64,000 nucleotides of DNA from Micromonospora echinofusca (GCF_900091445.1 NZ_LT607733.1:4801001-4865000), one strand, 5' to 3'; shown: positions 25,828-34,537, counted from the stretch's first letter. Program-made: numbers and translations. The notes: generated by a model from the letters alone, not told the origin.

Positions 25828-26448
25828 CTATGGTTCGGGGATGGCCTCGTACGACTCGGGCACGCTCAGCCAGGTGGCCCGGCCGACGGGCCAGAAGACG
25901 GTGAAGGCCCGCCCCACGACCTCGCCCTCGGGAATCGTGGCGACGGTGATGTCCTGACCGGACTGCTGCCAGTGCTCCAGCGAGTCGCCCGACGCCTCGC
26001 GGTGGTCGCCCATCACCCAGAGCCGGCCCTTCGGGACGGTGATGTCGAACTCCTCGGCGGTCTTGTCGCCAGGGTAGATGTAGGGCTCGTCCAGCGGCTT
26101 GCCGTTGATCACCAGCCGGTCCTGCGCGTCGCAGCAGACCACGTGGTCGCCGCCGACGCCGATGACGCGCTTGATGAAGTCCTCGCCGTCGGGGTTGGCG
26201 CTCCACTCCATGGGGGCCTTGAAGACGATCACCTCACCCCGGCGCGGGGACCGGAAGTCGTAGACCAGCTTGTTGACCAGCACCCGATCGTCGATCTGGA
26301 GGGTGTTCTCCATCGACGGGGAGGGGATGAAGAAGGTCTGCAGCACGAAGGCACGCACCAGCACCGCGACCAGGATCGCCACACCCAGGAGGATGGGCAG
26401 CTCCTTCCAGAAGGAACTGCGCGGCTTGTCGGTCTGCTCGTCAATCAC
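25828..26448 (-). CDS. lepB: Type I signal peptidase (second copy)
   Basis: A 206-residue membrane protease cleaving secretory signal peptides. One N-terminal transmembrane segment (ELPILLGVAILVAVLVRAFV) precedes the catalytic domain. The Ser/Lys dyad is intact: PSPSMENTLQIDD and GEDFIKRVIGVGGD. Box E GDHREASGDS is present. A short C-terminal end lacks a second membrane helix. Its start overlaps the stop of the upstream paralogue by 4 bp. The two copies diverge clearly outside the motifs, suggesting different substrate preferences. Confidence 0.93.
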   Translation of the reverse strand: MIDEQTDKPRSSFWKELPILLGVAILVAVLVRAFVLQTFFIPSPSMENTLQIDDRVLVNKLVYDFRSPRRGEVIVFKAPMEWSANPDGEDFIKRVIGVGGDHVVCCDAQDRLVINGKPLDEPYIYPGDKTAEEFDITVPKGRLWVMGDHREASGDSLEHWQQSGQDITVATIPEGEVVGRAFTVFWPVGRATWLSVPESYEAIPEP

Positions 26449-27332
26449 GGCACGAGCCTACGTTGCCCGGCCGGACGCCACCGTCCGGAACGCGCGAGAA
26501 CGGCGAGCGCGGCAGCGGTCGGGGCCAACAGCACCAGATTGCCGTCCGGCGTGGGGCGGACCGGGGGCGGCGCGCCGGTGGAGGCGGCCGGTGGGTCGGC
26601 GACGTCGTCGAAGGTCGCGGGCACCGACAGCCCGCTCCACCGCGACGACGGCCAGACCACCGTGAACGCCCGGCCCACCACGTTCTCGATCGGCACCGGC
26701 CCCTGGCAGCGGGCGTCCTGGGAGACCATCCGGTGGTCGCCCATCACGAAGATCTGCCCGGGCGGGACCACGACCTCCTCGAAGCGCCGGGAGCGGCACT
26801 CGCGGGGGTTGGGCGGGATGTCGAGCGGCGAGTCCCGCAGGACGTACGACGACTCGTCGAGCGGGGTGCCGTTGACCAGCACCCGCCCCTCGGCGTCGCA
26901 GCACTTCACCCGGTCGCCGGGCAGGCCGATGACCCGCTTGATGAAGTCCTTCTCGCCAGGGCGGCTGACGCCGACCAGGTCGCCGACGGTCCGGCTGAGC
27001 TTGGCCGCGAACCCGGGCTCGGGCTCCTCGTCGACCTGCGGGGCCCAGCGCTCGGTGCCCCGGAAGACGACGACCTCGCCCCGCACCGGGTCGCGTACGT
27101 CGTAGACGACCTTGTTGACCAGGACCCGGTCGCCGACGAGGAGGGTGTCCTCCATCGAGCCGGAGGGGATGAAGAACGCCTGGAGCAGGAAGGTGCGGAT
27201 CAGCACCGCCAGGCAGAACGCGACGACGAGCAGCAGCGGCAGCTCCTGCCAGAGGGGCATCTGTCGGCGGGGCCGGCGGGCCCGACGTCGCCACGGGTCG
27301 ACGGCGCCGTCCTCGTCAAGCGTCTGCACCAC
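26445..27332 (-). CDS. lepB: Type I signal peptidase (first copy)
   Basis: A 295-residue signal peptidase I. N-terminal anchor LLLVVAFCLAVLIRTFLLQA, catalytic Ser in PSGSMEDTLLVGD, catalytic Lys in KDFIKRVIGLPGD, and GDHRMVSQDARCQG as box E. It is about 90 residues longer than the next copy: an insertion in the substrate-binding domain (RWAPQVDEEPEPGF) and a C-terminal hydrophobic stretch (LVLLAPTAAALAVL), possibly a second membrane helix. Two GTG codons at 27332 and 27329, with GGAGAG upstream. A hairpin 26 bp before the start separates it from rplS. Confidence 0.93.
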   Translation of the reverse strand: MVQTLDEDGAVDPWRRRARRPRRQMPLWQELPLLLVVAFCLAVLIRTFLLQAFFIPSGSMEDTLLVGDRVLVNKVVYDVRDPVRGEVVVFRGTERWAPQVDEEPEPGFAAKLSRTVGDLVGVSRPGEKDFIKRVIGLPGDRVKCCDAEGRVLVNGTPLDESSYVLRDSPLDIPPNPRECRSRRFEEVVVPPGQIFVMGDHRMVSQDARCQGPVPIENVVGRAFTVVWPSSRWSGLSVPATFDDVADPPAASTGAPPPVRPTPDGNLVLLAPTAAALAVLARSGRWRPAGQRRLVP

Positions 27333-27357
27333 GCCACTCTCCGGTCAGCAGAAATGA

Positions 27358-27401
27358 CACTACCGCCCGGGAACCCCGTCGGGGCTCCCCGTGCGGTAGT
27401 G
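27358..27401 (-). terminator. Hairpin between rplS and lepB
   Basis: CACTACCGC at 27358-27366 pairs with GCGGTAGTG at 27393-27401; inner GGGA/TCCC and CCCC/GGGG pairings extend it. On the minus strand it is followed by TCATTTCT, giving some U-richness. It lies 117 bases after rplS and close before lepB, so it is a terminator or attenuator. Confidence 0.6.
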
Positions 27402-27517
27402 GCCGTCGCTCCGCCGTGGTGGCGGGACGTCGCCCGGCTGCGCCCGTAGCGACCAGGGTAGTGCGGTCCGGTCGGTACGACATACGCGCAGCTCGGGCGG
27501 CGTGGCGAGCGCGAGGG

Positions 27518-27874
27518 TCAGCTGGGCTGCTTCTCGCGCTTCTCCTTGATCTTGGCCTTCTTGCCGCGCAGCTCGCGCAGGTAGTAGAGCTTGGCCCGGC
27601 GCACGTCACCGCGGGTCACGACCTCGATCCGGTCGATCGCCGGGCTGTTGATCGGGTAGGTGCGCTCGACACCGACACCGAAGCTGATCTTGCGAACCGA
27701 GAAGGTCTCGCGCAGACCGTCACCCTGGCGGCGGATGACGACGCCCTGGAAGATCTGGACACGGGACCGGTTGCCCTCGACGACCCGGGCGTGCACCTTC
27801 ACGGTGTCACCGGCACGGAAGTCGGGGAGGTCGGTGCGCTTCGACTGGGCGTCAAGGGCGTCCAGGATGTTCAT
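27518..27874 (-). CDS. rplS: 50S ribosomal protein L19
   Basis: A 118-residue L19, located at the 30S-50S interface. Family motifs: [54 protein letters not shown] and [18 protein letters not shown]. The ATG at 27874 ([19 protein letters not shown]) is the conserved start. It follows trmD by 142 bp with a hairpin in the gap, the classical rpsP-rimM-trmD-rplS order. Confidence 0.97.
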   Translation of the reverse strand: MNILDALDAQSKRTDLPDFRAGDTVKVHARVVEGNRSRVQIFQGVVIRRQGDGLRETFSVRKISFGVGVERTYPINSPAIDRIEVVTRGDVRRAKLYYLRELRGKKAKIKEKREKQPS

Positions 27875-27978
27875 CGCTGCGTCCTCGTGAGGCTCACGGC
27901 GCACCGTCAATCGGTGCGCGGGTGGGTGATTCTGATCCCCGGATGGTGGTCGGTGACCCGACCCCGGTCGAGGATCCT

Positions 27979-28007
27979 CGCAGCCGGCCGCGGCGCGGCC
28001 GGTTGCG
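27979..28007 (-). terminator. Hairpin between trmD and rplS (attenuator candidate)
   Basis: CGCAGCCGGCCGC at 27979-27991 pairs with GCGGCCGGTTGCG at 27995-28007 over 13 bp with one G-U pair and a three-base loop. It begins 10 bases after the trmD stop. It may partly uncouple rplS from the upstream genes. Confidence 0.6.
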
Positions 28008-28016
28008 GCAACCCCC

Positions 28017-28790
28017 CTACTTTGCCACATCCCCCGACGGCACCTGAAATCCGGCCCGGTCCAGCGCGGCGACGTCCCGCTTGTCGAGCCGGCCCGGGTC
28101 CAGCGCCGCGAGCATGTCGGGCCGGCGGTCCGCGGTGCGGGTCAGCGCCTCGTCGCGCCGCCAGCGGGCGATCCTGCCGTGGTCACCGGAGCGGAGCACC
28201 TCCGGCACCTCCAGCCCGCGCCAGGCCGCCGGCTTCGTGTACATGGGGGCCTCCAGCAGCCCGTGCGCGTGCGACTCCTCGGCCAGCGAGCCCGCGTTGC
28301 CGAGCACGCCGGGCAGCAGCCGGGTGACCGCCTCCAGGATCACCAGCACGGCCACCTCCCCGCCGAAGAGGACGTAGTCGCCGAGGGAGACCTCGGTCAC
28401 CGGCATCCGGGTGGCGGCGTGGTCGAGCACCCGCTGGTCGATGCCCTCGTACCGGCCGCAGGCGAAGAGCAGGTGCGGCTCGGCGGCCAGCTCGTGCGCC
28501 ATCGCCTGGGTGAAGGGGGCGCCGGTCGGCGCCGGCACCACCAGCCGGGGCGCGGTCACCTCCGCCGGGGCGAGGGCGTCGAGCGCCTCGCCCCACGGCT
28601 CCGGCCGCATCACCATGCCGGGCCCGCCGCCGTAGGGCGTGTCGTCGACCGTGCGGTGCACGTCGTGGGTCCAGATCCGCAGATCGTGTACGGCCAGCCG
28701 CAGCGTGCCGTTCGCCCGTGCCCTCCCGATCAGCGACAGGTCGAGCGGGGCGAAGTACTCCGGGAAGATCGACACGATGTCGACGCGCAT
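28017..28790 (-). CDS. trmD: tRNA (guanine-37-N1)-methyltransferase
   Basis: A 257-residue SPOUT-class enzyme forming m1G37 in tRNAs to prevent frameshifting. The trefoil-knot SAM site is clear: [18 protein letters not shown] and [20 protein letters not shown]. It begins [19 protein letters not shown], and [13 protein letters not shown] is the conserved G-loop. Full family length. It follows rimM by 20 bp. Confidence 0.96.
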   Translation of the reverse strand: MRVDIVSIFPEYFAPLDLSLIGRARANGTLRLAVHDLRIWTHDVHRTVDDTPYGGGPGMVMRPEPWGEALDALAPAEVTAPRLVVPAPTGAPFTQAMAHELAAEPHLLFACGRYEGIDQRVLDHAATRMPVTEVSLGDYVLFGGEVAVLVILEAVTRLLPGVLGNAGSLAEESHAHGLLEAPMYTKPAAWRGLEVPEVLRSGDHGRIARWRRDEALTRTADRRPDMLAALDPGRLDKRDVAALDRAGFQVPSGDVAK

Positions 28791-28810
28791 GCGGGGGTGC
28801 TCCAGCGGTT

Positions 28811-29365
28811 CTACAGATCGAGCAGACCGGCCGGCGGGTCGACGACGACGCGACCGCCGGCGAGGTCAACCTCGGGGACGATCGCCTTGACGAACGGGAT
28901 GAGCGCCGTGCCGCCCTCGGGTCGGCGCAGCACCAGCAGGTCGGACGAGGGGGCGTGCTCGATCCGGGCCACCTCGCCCAGCCGGTCGCCGTCGGGGTTG
29001 ACCACGGCCAGCCCGACGAGCTGGTGGTCGTGGAACTCCTCCGGGTCCTCCGGCGCGCCGACCTCGCCGCTGTCGACCCCGATCAGCGTGCCGCGCAGCG
29101 CCTCGGCGACGTCCCGGTCGAGAATGCCCTCGAACGCGACCAGCATCCGCCCCTGGTGCCAGCGGGCGGACTCCACGACAAGTTCGGCGGGCACCCGGAA
29201 GGCCTCCCCGCGCTCGGACGCGGCCGGCGGCGGGGCCGCCCCGGGCTCGGTGCGCAGCACCTTCCCCGGGGCGAACCGCGCTTCGGGCTCGTCGGTCCGC
29301 ACCTCCACGGTGACCTCACCGCGGATGCCGTGCGGCTTGCCGATCCTGCCGACGATGAGCAGCAT
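28811..29365 (-). CDS. rimM: Ribosome maturation factor RimM
   Basis: A 184-residue factor for 30S head maturation that binds S19. The N-terminal RimM domain ([21 protein letters not shown]) is followed by the PRC-barrel-like C-terminal domain ([20 protein letters not shown] ... [20 protein letters not shown]). The ATG overlaps the KH-protein stop (TGATG), so translation is coupled. Normal length for actinobacteria. Confidence 0.95.
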   Translation of the reverse strand: MLLIVGRIGKPHGIRGEVTVEVRTDEPEARFAPGKVLRTEPGAAPPPAASERGEAFRVPAELVVESARWHQGRMLVAFEGILDRDVAEALRGTLIGVDSGEVGAPEDPEEFHDHQLVGLAVVNPDGDRLGEVARIEHAPSSDLLVLRRPEGGTALIPFVKAIVPEVDLAGGRVVVDPPAGLLDL

Positions 29366-29598
29366 CAGTACGAGTCGACGATGTCGACGCGCACACCGCG
29401 CCCGCCGATGGAGCCGATCACCTGGCGCAGCGCCTTGGCGGTCCGCCCGGACCGCCCGATCACCGTGCCGAGGTCCTCCGGGTGCACGCGGACTTCCAGC
29501 CGCTTGCCCCGACGGGAGTCGACCATCCGGACGCGTACGTCATCGGGGTGGTCGACGATGCCCTTGACCAGGTGCTCCAAGGCCGGACGCAGAGGCAT
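29365..29598 (-). CDS. khpA: KH-domain RNA-binding protein KhpA
   Basis: A 77-residue single-KH protein with GxxG loop GRSG in VIGRSGRTAKALRQVIGS. KhpA/KhpB proteins bind many mRNAs and sRNAs and affect cell elongation in Gram-positive bacteria. Start: the ATG at 29598 (MPLRPALEHLV) lies one base after the rpsP stop; an in-frame ATG at 29613 inside rpsP would add five residues. Lies between rpsP and rimM. Confidence 0.92.
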   Translation of the reverse strand: MPLRPALEHLVKGIVDHPDDVRVRMVDSRRGKRLEVRVHPEDLGTVIGRSGRTAKALRQVIGSIGGRGVRVDIVDSY

Positions 29599-29599
29599 G

Positions 29600-30067
29600 T
29601 CAGGCCTGCTCACCGGCGTCGGCAGCGGCAGCCGGGGCCTCGGCCGCAGCCTCGGTCTTCGGCGCCTCGGCCAGAGCCTCCGCCTTGGCGGCCTTCTTGG
29701 CCGGCTTGGCCGGCGTCTCGGCCAGCCCGGCGGCGGCCTTCGCCTCGGCCTCGTACGCCGCGGTGCGGTCGACCCGCTCCGGGGCGACCTTCAGCGGCGG
29801 CGGGGCCGGCAGGCCCTTGAACTTCTGCCAGTCACCGGTCAGCTCCAGCAGCCGCTGCACCGCCTCGCTCGGCTGGGCGCCGACGGACAGCCAGTACTGG
29901 ACCCGCTCCGACTTGACCTCGATCACCGAAGGGTCTTCCTTCGGCTGGTAGACCCCGACGAACTCGATCGCCCGGCCGTCGCGCTTGGTGCGCGAGTCGG
30001 CGATGACGATGCGGTACTGCGGGTTGCGGATCTTGCCCATCCGCAGGAGCCGGATCTTTACGGCCAC
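29600..30067 (-). CDS. rpsP: 30S ribosomal protein S16
   Basis: A 155-residue S16. The 85-residue core is typical ([60 protein letters not shown]). The remaining 60 residues form an Ala/Glu/Lys/Pro-rich tail, common in actinobacterial S16 but absent from E. coli. GTG start with AGGAG 10 bases upstream. First gene of rpsP-khpA-rimM-trmD. Confidence 0.95.
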   Translation of the reverse strand: MAVKIRLLRMGKIRNPQYRIVIADSRTKRDGRAIEFVGVYQPKEDPSVIEVKSERVQYWLSVGAQPSEAVQRLLELTGDWQKFKGLPAPPPLKVAPERVDRTAAYEAEAKAAAGLAETPAKPAKKAAKAEALAEAPKTEAAAEAPAAAADAGEQA

Positions 30068-30092
30068 AGTTGTTTCGCTCCTGTTGCGATCT

Positions 30093-30113
30093 CACCTGCC
30101 CGAACGGGCGGTG
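30093..30113 (-). promoter_or_regulatory. Stem-loop in the rpsP leader
   Basis: CACC-T-GCCCG, two loop bases, then CGGGC-GGTG: a nine-pair stem with one bulged T, centred about 36 bases upstream of the rpsP start. It may be a leader regulatory structure; no known ribosomal leader family recognised. Confidence 0.35.
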
Positions 30114-30265
30114 CACGGGTGAGTGTCGACCGGCACAGTGGGGTTGGGCCGGAGACTGCTCGGTGGACTGGCGACGTGCCCGGGTTAGAGGGCGCCGGAC
30201 GCGCGCCGGATACCAGCCAGCCATTCTGCCAGATCCGGCCCGGATCTCTCACACCGGACCGCCCC

Positions 30266-30295
30266 CGGTCACCCGCGCGGCGGCGGAAGTGACCG
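30266..30295 (-). terminator. Weak hairpin after the DUF402 gene
   Basis: CGGTCAC at 30266-30272 pairs with GTGACCG at 30289-30295 around a GC-rich loop, 38 bases after the DUF402 stop. Short stem, no T-tract. Confidence 0.35.
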
Positions 30296-30332
30296 AAAGC
30301 ACAGTCGCCGGCCGACTGCGGCGGGCGCGGGA

Positions 30333-30980
30333 TCAGCGCACCGGGGGGCGGTCCCAGCCCGGCGGCAGCTCGTCGGGGACCAGCCAGTCGGACGGCGGGG
30401 TGAAGTCGCACCAGGTGCCGTCGAACGGGAACTCCCCCGCCTCGGCCAGCGCGATCACCCGCTTCCCCTCGGCCCGCACCGCGTCCGGGTCGGGCACCCA
30501 GTAGTGGTCGGGGAAGGCCAGCCGCTCGGCGAACTCCTCCTCGTCCTTCCACTCCCAGCTGCGGTCGGGGCGCACCAGCACGTCGAGGTCCTGGTCCACC
30601 ATGTCGACGCCGGCGAGCGTGCCGTCGTCCCAGCGCACCCCGGGCTCCTCCAGGTTGACGTACCAGGTGGCGAAGCGGTCGTGCGCGTCGCGGAACCACC
30701 ACACCGAGTGGGCGGCCCCGGCGGGCAGGAACTTCAGCACGGACGGGCCGTCCCACCGGCCGGTGGCCAGCCCGTACGACGAGGAGATCCACTCGGTGAA
30801 CGGCACCGCCCGCATGCCCAGCCCGGCCTCGGTGACCTCGCTCGCGACCGGCGCGTCGCGGGGCACCCAGAGCAGCAGGCCCCGGTCGTCGTCGCTGACC
30901 ACGCGCGCGGTGCGGGCCCAGCCGATCCGCCCCCGCCGCACGTTGCGGTGCACGATCAGCCGCCCAGGTTCGAATCTCAC
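30333..30980 (-). CDS. DUF402 protein (possible nucleotide phosphatase fold)
   Basis: A 215-residue DUF402-family protein. The characteristic acidic barrel motif is MVDQDLDVLVRPD followed by WKDEEEFAERLAFPDHYWVP. Gram-positive relatives include the nucleoside tri/diphosphatase Ntdp and the RNA-binding domain of FAU-1; the activity here is unproven. The GTG at 30980 starts six bases after TAGGGT (minus strand), so the mRNA looks leaderless. A single gene between terminators. Confidence 0.82.
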   Translation of the reverse strand: MRFEPGRLIVHRNVRRGRIGWARTARVVSDDDRGLLLWVPRDAPVASEVTEAGLGMRAVPFTEWISSSYGLATGRWDGPSVLKFLPAGAAHSVWWFRDAHDRFATWYVNLEEPGVRWDDGTLAGVDMVDQDLDVLVRPDRSWEWKDEEEFAERLAFPDHYWVPDPDAVRAEGKRVIALAEAGEFPFDGTWCDFTPPSDWLVPDELPPGWDRPPVR

Positions 30981-30986
30981 GCCCCG

Positions 30987-30992
30987 ACCCTA
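30987..30992 (-). promoter_or_regulatory. Leaderless-type -10 (TAGGGT) for the DUF402 gene
   Basis: TAGGGT on the minus strand ends six bases before the GTG at 30980. No ribosome-binding site between. Confidence 0.45.
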
Positions 30993-31041
30993 CCGGCGCC
31001 CGGCGGGCTCCCGCCCCGTCGACCCGCGGGCGCCGGGACGC

Positions 31042-31076
31042 GCACGGCCGGCCCCGCGAGGCGGGACCGGCCGTGC
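31042..31076 (-). terminator. Hairpin terminator after proS
   Basis: GCACGGCCGG at 31042-31051 pairs with CCGGCCGTGC at 31067-31076, with an inner CCCGC/GCGGG stem and a three-base loop. It begins 15 bases after the proS stop. Confidence 0.7.
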
Positions 31077-31090
31077 GGCGTACGGGTCGG

Positions 31091-32497
31091 TCAGTAGGCG
31101 CGGGCCAGGATGGCGACCAGGTCGGGCTCGTCCTCGGAGTCGGGCACCGAGCCGTCGGCGCGCAGCAGGCAGCGCACGGTGACGCCCTGGCCGTTCGCCT
31201 CCGCCTCGCCCTGCACGCCGACCGCCGACCACGGCACCCGGGCCCAGCCGGTGGCCGCCGCCTCGATGGCCTCGGCCAGCGTCGAGACCTCGACGGTGCG
31301 GGACTGCCGGTGGGCCAGCGCCTGGTCGTGCAGGGCCCGCTGGTCGGCGTCGAGGGCGGCCAGCACGGCGGTGACCACGTCGGCCACCGGCGTCGGGGAC
31401 TTCGAGCCGTCGGTGCGCCGGACCACGACCGCGTTGCCGGCGGCCAGGTCGCGGGGGCCGACCTCGACGCGTACGGGATAGCCGCGCAGCTCGGCGTCGA
31501 CGGCCCGGCGGCCGAACGGGGTGTCGGTGCGGTCGTCGAGCGCGACCCGGACCCCGGCGTCGCGCAGGGCGTCGCGCAGCTTGGCCGCCGCTTCTCCGAC
31601 GCCCTCGCCGTCCTTGACCACCATGACGTACGCCTGCACGGGCGCCAGCTTCGGCGGCACCCGCAGGCCGTTGTCGTCGCCGTGGCACATGATCAGGCCG
31701 CCGAGCATGCGGGTGGAGGTGCCCCAGGAGGTCGTCCAGGCGTGCTCCCGGCCGCCCTCGGCGGAGGAGTAGCTGATGTCGAACGCCTTGGCGAAGTTCT
31801 GCCCCAACTCGTGGCTCGTGCCGAGCTGGAGGGCCTTGCCGTCACCCATCATGCCTTCGCAGGTGTAGGTGGCGGTGGCCCCGGCGAAGCGCTCCCGGGC
31901 CGTCTTCAGGCCGACGACCACCGGGATGCCGAGCACGCTGACCATCAGGTCCTCGTACGCCTCGTGCAGGATCCGGCGCGCGTAGGCGCGGGCGTCGGAC
32001 CGGGTGGCGTGCGCGGTGTGCCCCTCCTGCCAGAGGAACTCGCTGGTGCGCAGGAAGATCCGGGGGCGCAGCTCCCAGCGGACCACGTTGGCCCACTGGT
32101 TGAGCAGCAGCGGCAGGTCCCGGTAGGAGTCGATCCACTTGGCCATGAACTCGCCGATGACGGTCTCGCTGGTGGGGCGCACCACCACCGGCTCGGCGAG
32201 CTGCTTGCCGCCGCCGTGGGTGACGACCGCGAGTTCCGGCGAGAAGCCCTCGACGTGCTCCGCCTCACGCTTGAGGTAGCTCTCGGGGATGAAGAGCGGG
32301 AAGTACGCGTTCTCCGCGCCCGCCGCCTTGATCCGGGCGTCCATCTCGGCCTGCATCCGCTCCCAGATGGCGTAGCCGGCCGGTCGGATGACCATGGTCC
32401 CCCGGACCGGGCCGTTGTCGGCCAGCTTCGCCTTGGCGATCAGGTCCTGGTACCAGCGGGGAAAGTCCTCCGCACGGGGAGTGAGCACGCGTGCCAT
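31091..32497 (-). CDS. proS: Prolyl-tRNA synthetase (short, ProS type 3)
   Basis: A 468-residue class II synthetase charging tRNA-Pro. Motif 1 and 2 regions: RGTMVIRPAGYAIWERMQ, FIPESYLKREAEHVEGFSPE, VVVRPTSETVIG and RPRIFLRTSEFLWQEGHTAH; motif 3 is in SHELGQNFAKAFDIS. It lacks the long editing insertion of the E. coli enzyme and ends in AY, as in the archaeal/eukaryotic-like group. Hence it should rely on trans-editing or discrimination against Ala. TAGGAT stands 8 bases before the ATG, implying a leaderless mRNA. Divergent from the TetR gene. Confidence 0.93.
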   Translation of the reverse strand: MARVLTPRAEDFPRWYQDLIAKAKLADNGPVRGTMVIRPAGYAIWERMQAEMDARIKAAGAENAYFPLFIPESYLKREAEHVEGFSPELAVVTHGGGKQLAEPVVVRPTSETVIGEFMAKWIDSYRDLPLLLNQWANVVRWELRPRIFLRTSEFLWQEGHTAHATRSDARAYARRILHEAYEDLMVSVLGIPVVVGLKTARERFAGATATYTCEGMMGDGKALQLGTSHELGQNFAKAFDISYSSAEGGREHAWTTSWGTSTRMLGGLIMCHGDDNGLRVPPKLAPVQAYVMVVKDGEGVGEAAAKLRDALRDAGVRVALDDRTDTPFGRRAVDAELRGYPVRVEVGPRDLAAGNAVVVRRTDGSKSPTPVADVVTAVLAALDADQRALHDQALAHRQSRTVEVSTLAEAIEAAATGWARVPWSAVGVQGEAEANGQGVTVRCLLRADGSVPDSEDEPDLVAILARAY

Positions 32498-32505
32498 GAC
32501 CGCAC

Positions 32506-32511
32506 ATCCTA
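32506..32511 (-). promoter_or_regulatory. Leaderless-type -10 (TAGGAT) for proS
   Basis: TAGGAT on the minus strand ends eight bases before the proS ATG at 32497. It forms a divergent pair with the TetR promoter 76 bp away. Confidence 0.45.
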
Positions 32512-32586
32512 TGCGTCGGCCGAAGGGACGACGCCATCGGGCGCGACGTCGCCGGTGTCCGCCGTGCCGGCCGGTGTGGCGGGTCG

Positions 32587-32592
32587 TAGGAT
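32587..32592 (+). promoter_or_regulatory. Leaderless-type -10 (TAGGAT) for the TetR gene
   Basis: TAGGAT ends nine bases before the ATG at 32602. No Shine-Dalgarno sequence is visible. Confidence 0.45.
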
Positions 32593-32601
32593 TCGACCAC
32601 C

Positions 32602-33207
32602 ATGGGTGACGTGAGGGAGGGCATCCGTTCGCGGGAGGCGATCGTCGAGGCCGCCCGGGCGTTGACCATCGCGACTGGCTGGGACGGCGTCCGGATGGGT
32701 GCCGTCGCGCGCGCGGCGGGAGTGAGCCGGCAGACGGTCTACAACGAGTTCGGCACCAAGGCGGGGCTGGCCGAGGCGCTCGCCCGGTGGGAGGTCGACC
32801 GGTTCGTGGGCGCGGTTCGCGCCCTGCTGAACGCCCATGGCGACGACGTCCGGGCCGCCGCGCACGCCACCATCTCGCACACCCTCGTGGAGGCGGCCAA
32901 CGACCCGCTGATCAAGGCCGTCCTGACCAGCACCCGGGGCGGCTCGGACGAGCTGCTGCCCTACCTCACCACCCGGTCGGAGCTGGTCCTGACCGAGGCC
33001 ACCGAGGTGCTGCTGGAGTGGGCCGACCGCGTGTTGCCGGGCGCCGACCGGGACGCGGTCGCCTTCGCCACGGACTCGGTCGTCCGGTTGGTGATCAGCC
33101 ACATCGTCCTCCCGGGCGCCCCCGTCGCGCAGACCGCCGCCGCCCTCGCAGACCTGGCGGTGTTCCTGCTCGCGCACGCGGTCACCCGGGGCGACGGGAC
33201 CGGCTGA
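32602..33207 (+). CDS. TetR-family transcriptional regulator
   Basis: A 201-residue regulator. The N-terminal helix-turn-helix is canonical: RSREAIVEAARALTIATGWDG then MGAVARAAGVSRQTVYNEFG and TKAGLAEALARWEVDRF. The C-terminal ligand-binding/dimerisation domain is all-helical; ligand unknown. It could repress the divergent proS or, more likely, itself and unlinked genes. It converges with the amidohydrolase, 13 bp between stops. A TetR gene occupies the corresponding place in M. tuberculosis (Rv2912c, from memory). Confidence 0.92.
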   Translation: MGDVREGIRSREAIVEAARALTIATGWDGVRMGAVARAAGVSRQTVYNEFGTKAGLAEALARWEVDRFVGAVRALLNAHGDDVRAAAHATISHTLVEAANDPLIKAVLTSTRGGSDELLPYLTTRSELVLTEATEVLLEWADRVLPGADRDAVAFATDSVVRLVISHIVLPGAPVAQTAAALADLAVFLLAHAVTRGDGTG

Positions 33208-33220
33208 CCGGCCGCCGGGG

Positions 33221-34300
33221 TCAGCGCACGACGCGGCCGCGCAGCACGATGCGGGCGGGGTCGCGTACGGCGCGCAGGTCGGCGCGCGGATCCTCGGCGT
33301 AGACCACGAGGTCCGCCAGGCCGCCCTCGACCAGCCCGGGGAAGCCGAGCCACTCGCGGGCCCGCCAGGACGCGGCGGCGAGCACCTCCGTGGTGGACAT
33401 GCCGGCCTGCTCGTGCAGCAGCAGCATCTCCTCTGCGGCGAGGCCGTGGTCGATGCCGCCGCCGGCGTCGGTGCCCACGAAGATCGGCACGCCGGCCTCG
33501 TGCGCCGAACGGACCACCTCGGGGAAGCGGTCGCGCAGGGCGAGCATGTGCTCGGCGTAGCCGGGGAACTTCTCCCGGGCCTGCTCGGCGATCCCGCCGA
33601 AGGTCCGGATGTTGATCATCGTGGGGACGAGGGCGGTGCCCCGGCGGGCCATCTCGTCGATCAGGTCCAGGCTCAGGCCGGTGCCGTGCTCCACCGAGTC
33701 CACCCCGGCGCGCACCATGATCTCCACGGCCGACTCGGAGAAGGTGTGCACGGCGGCGCGTACGCCGGCGGCGTGCGCGGCTTGGACGGCGGCCGTCATG
33801 GTGTCGGCGTCCCACGCGGGGGCCAGGTCGCCGACCCCCCGGTCGATCCAGTCGCCGACCAGCTTCACCCAGCCGTTGCCGGCGCGCGCCTGCGCTGCCA
33901 CCGTCGCCGCCACCTCCGCCGCCCCCACCTCGACGCCGATGTCGCGCAGGTAGCGCTTCGGCGGCGCGACGTGCCGGCCGGCGCGGGCCAGCCGCGGCAG
34001 GTCGGGCTCGTCGTCGAGTTCGGGGTACGGGTACGGCGACCCGGCGTCGCGGATGGCGAGGACCCCGGCGTCCCGATCGACGCGGGCCAGCTCGCGGGCC
34101 TGGTCGAGCGAGGTGACCGGGGCGCCGCCGCGGGCGATGCCGATGTGGCAGTGCGCGTCGATCAGACCGGGCAGCACGAACCCGCCGTCGGCGATAGTCT
34201 CCGCGCCGGGCACCGGGGTGAAGGTGACCCGGTCGCCGACCAGCCACAGGTCACGGACCTCGTCGTCGGGCAGCACCACGCCGCGTACGTGCCAGGCCAT
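33221..34300 (-). CDS. Metal-dependent amidohydrolase (imidazolonepropionase/prolidase-like)
   Basis: A 359-residue TIM-barrel amidohydrolase. Metal ligands are visible: GLIDAHCHIGIA (HxH), a barrel lysine in WVKLVGDWID, His in AAVHTFSES and SVEHGTGLS, and Asp in FVGTDAGGG. The composite N- and C-terminal beta-sandwich is present. Cytoplasmic; substrate unknown (amide, urea-ring or dipeptide). ATG with GGAGG seven bases upstream; longer in-frame extension rejected. A related amidohydrolase lies here in M. tuberculosis (Rv2915c, from memory). Confidence 0.88.
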   Translation of the reverse strand: MAWHVRGVVLPDDEVRDLWLVGDRVTFTPVPGAETIADGGFVLPGLIDAHCHIGIARGGAPVTSLDQARELARVDRDAGVLAIRDAGSPYPYPELDDEPDLPRLARAGRHVAPPKRYLRDIGVEVGAAEVAATVAAQARAGNGWVKLVGDWIDRGVGDLAPAWDADTMTAAVQAAHAAGVRAAVHTFSESAVEIMVRAGVDSVEHGTGLSLDLIDEMARRGTALVPTMINIRTFGGIAEQAREKFPGYAEHMLALRDRFPEVVRSAHEAGVPIFVGTDAGGGIDHGLAAEEMLLLHEQAGMSTTEVLAAASWRAREWLGFPGLVEGGLADLVVYAEDPRADLRAVRDPARIVLRGRVVR

Positions 34301-34480
34301 GCGTCCTCCGTCTGCGCGCAAATGGGCGGTCCGTCCGCCATTCTTCCCGGTCGGCACGGGCCGGGGACGCCCGGGTGCAGCGGGTCCGCCGGTCCGCCGG
34401 CCGCGCCCGGCCCCACTCGGCGCGGCCGGCCTCGACTGCACTGCGTAGCCCTACCGCCACCGGGCGACACGAACGGTCGA

Positions 34481-34537
34481 TTGACAGATTTCTTTATTTA
34501 CGCATGTCTTGATGAAGAGATCCTTCGTCACCAGGAT
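34481..34537 (+). promoter_or_regulatory. AT-rich promoter region of the subtilase gene
   Basis: A perfect TTGACA (34481-34486) lies 17 bp before ATGTCT (34504-34509). TTGATG (34509) lies 17 bp before CAGGAT (34532-34537). Either could be the promoter. The stretch TTTCTTTATTTA is unusually AT-rich here. A single CGTCCACAG at 34561-34569 sits between this and the start codon. Confidence 0.45.

Noticed and set aside
34487..34510. AT-rich patch as an attachment site or phage relic
   Set aside because: No integrase, tRNA end or flanking repeat nearby; it coincides with promoter elements.
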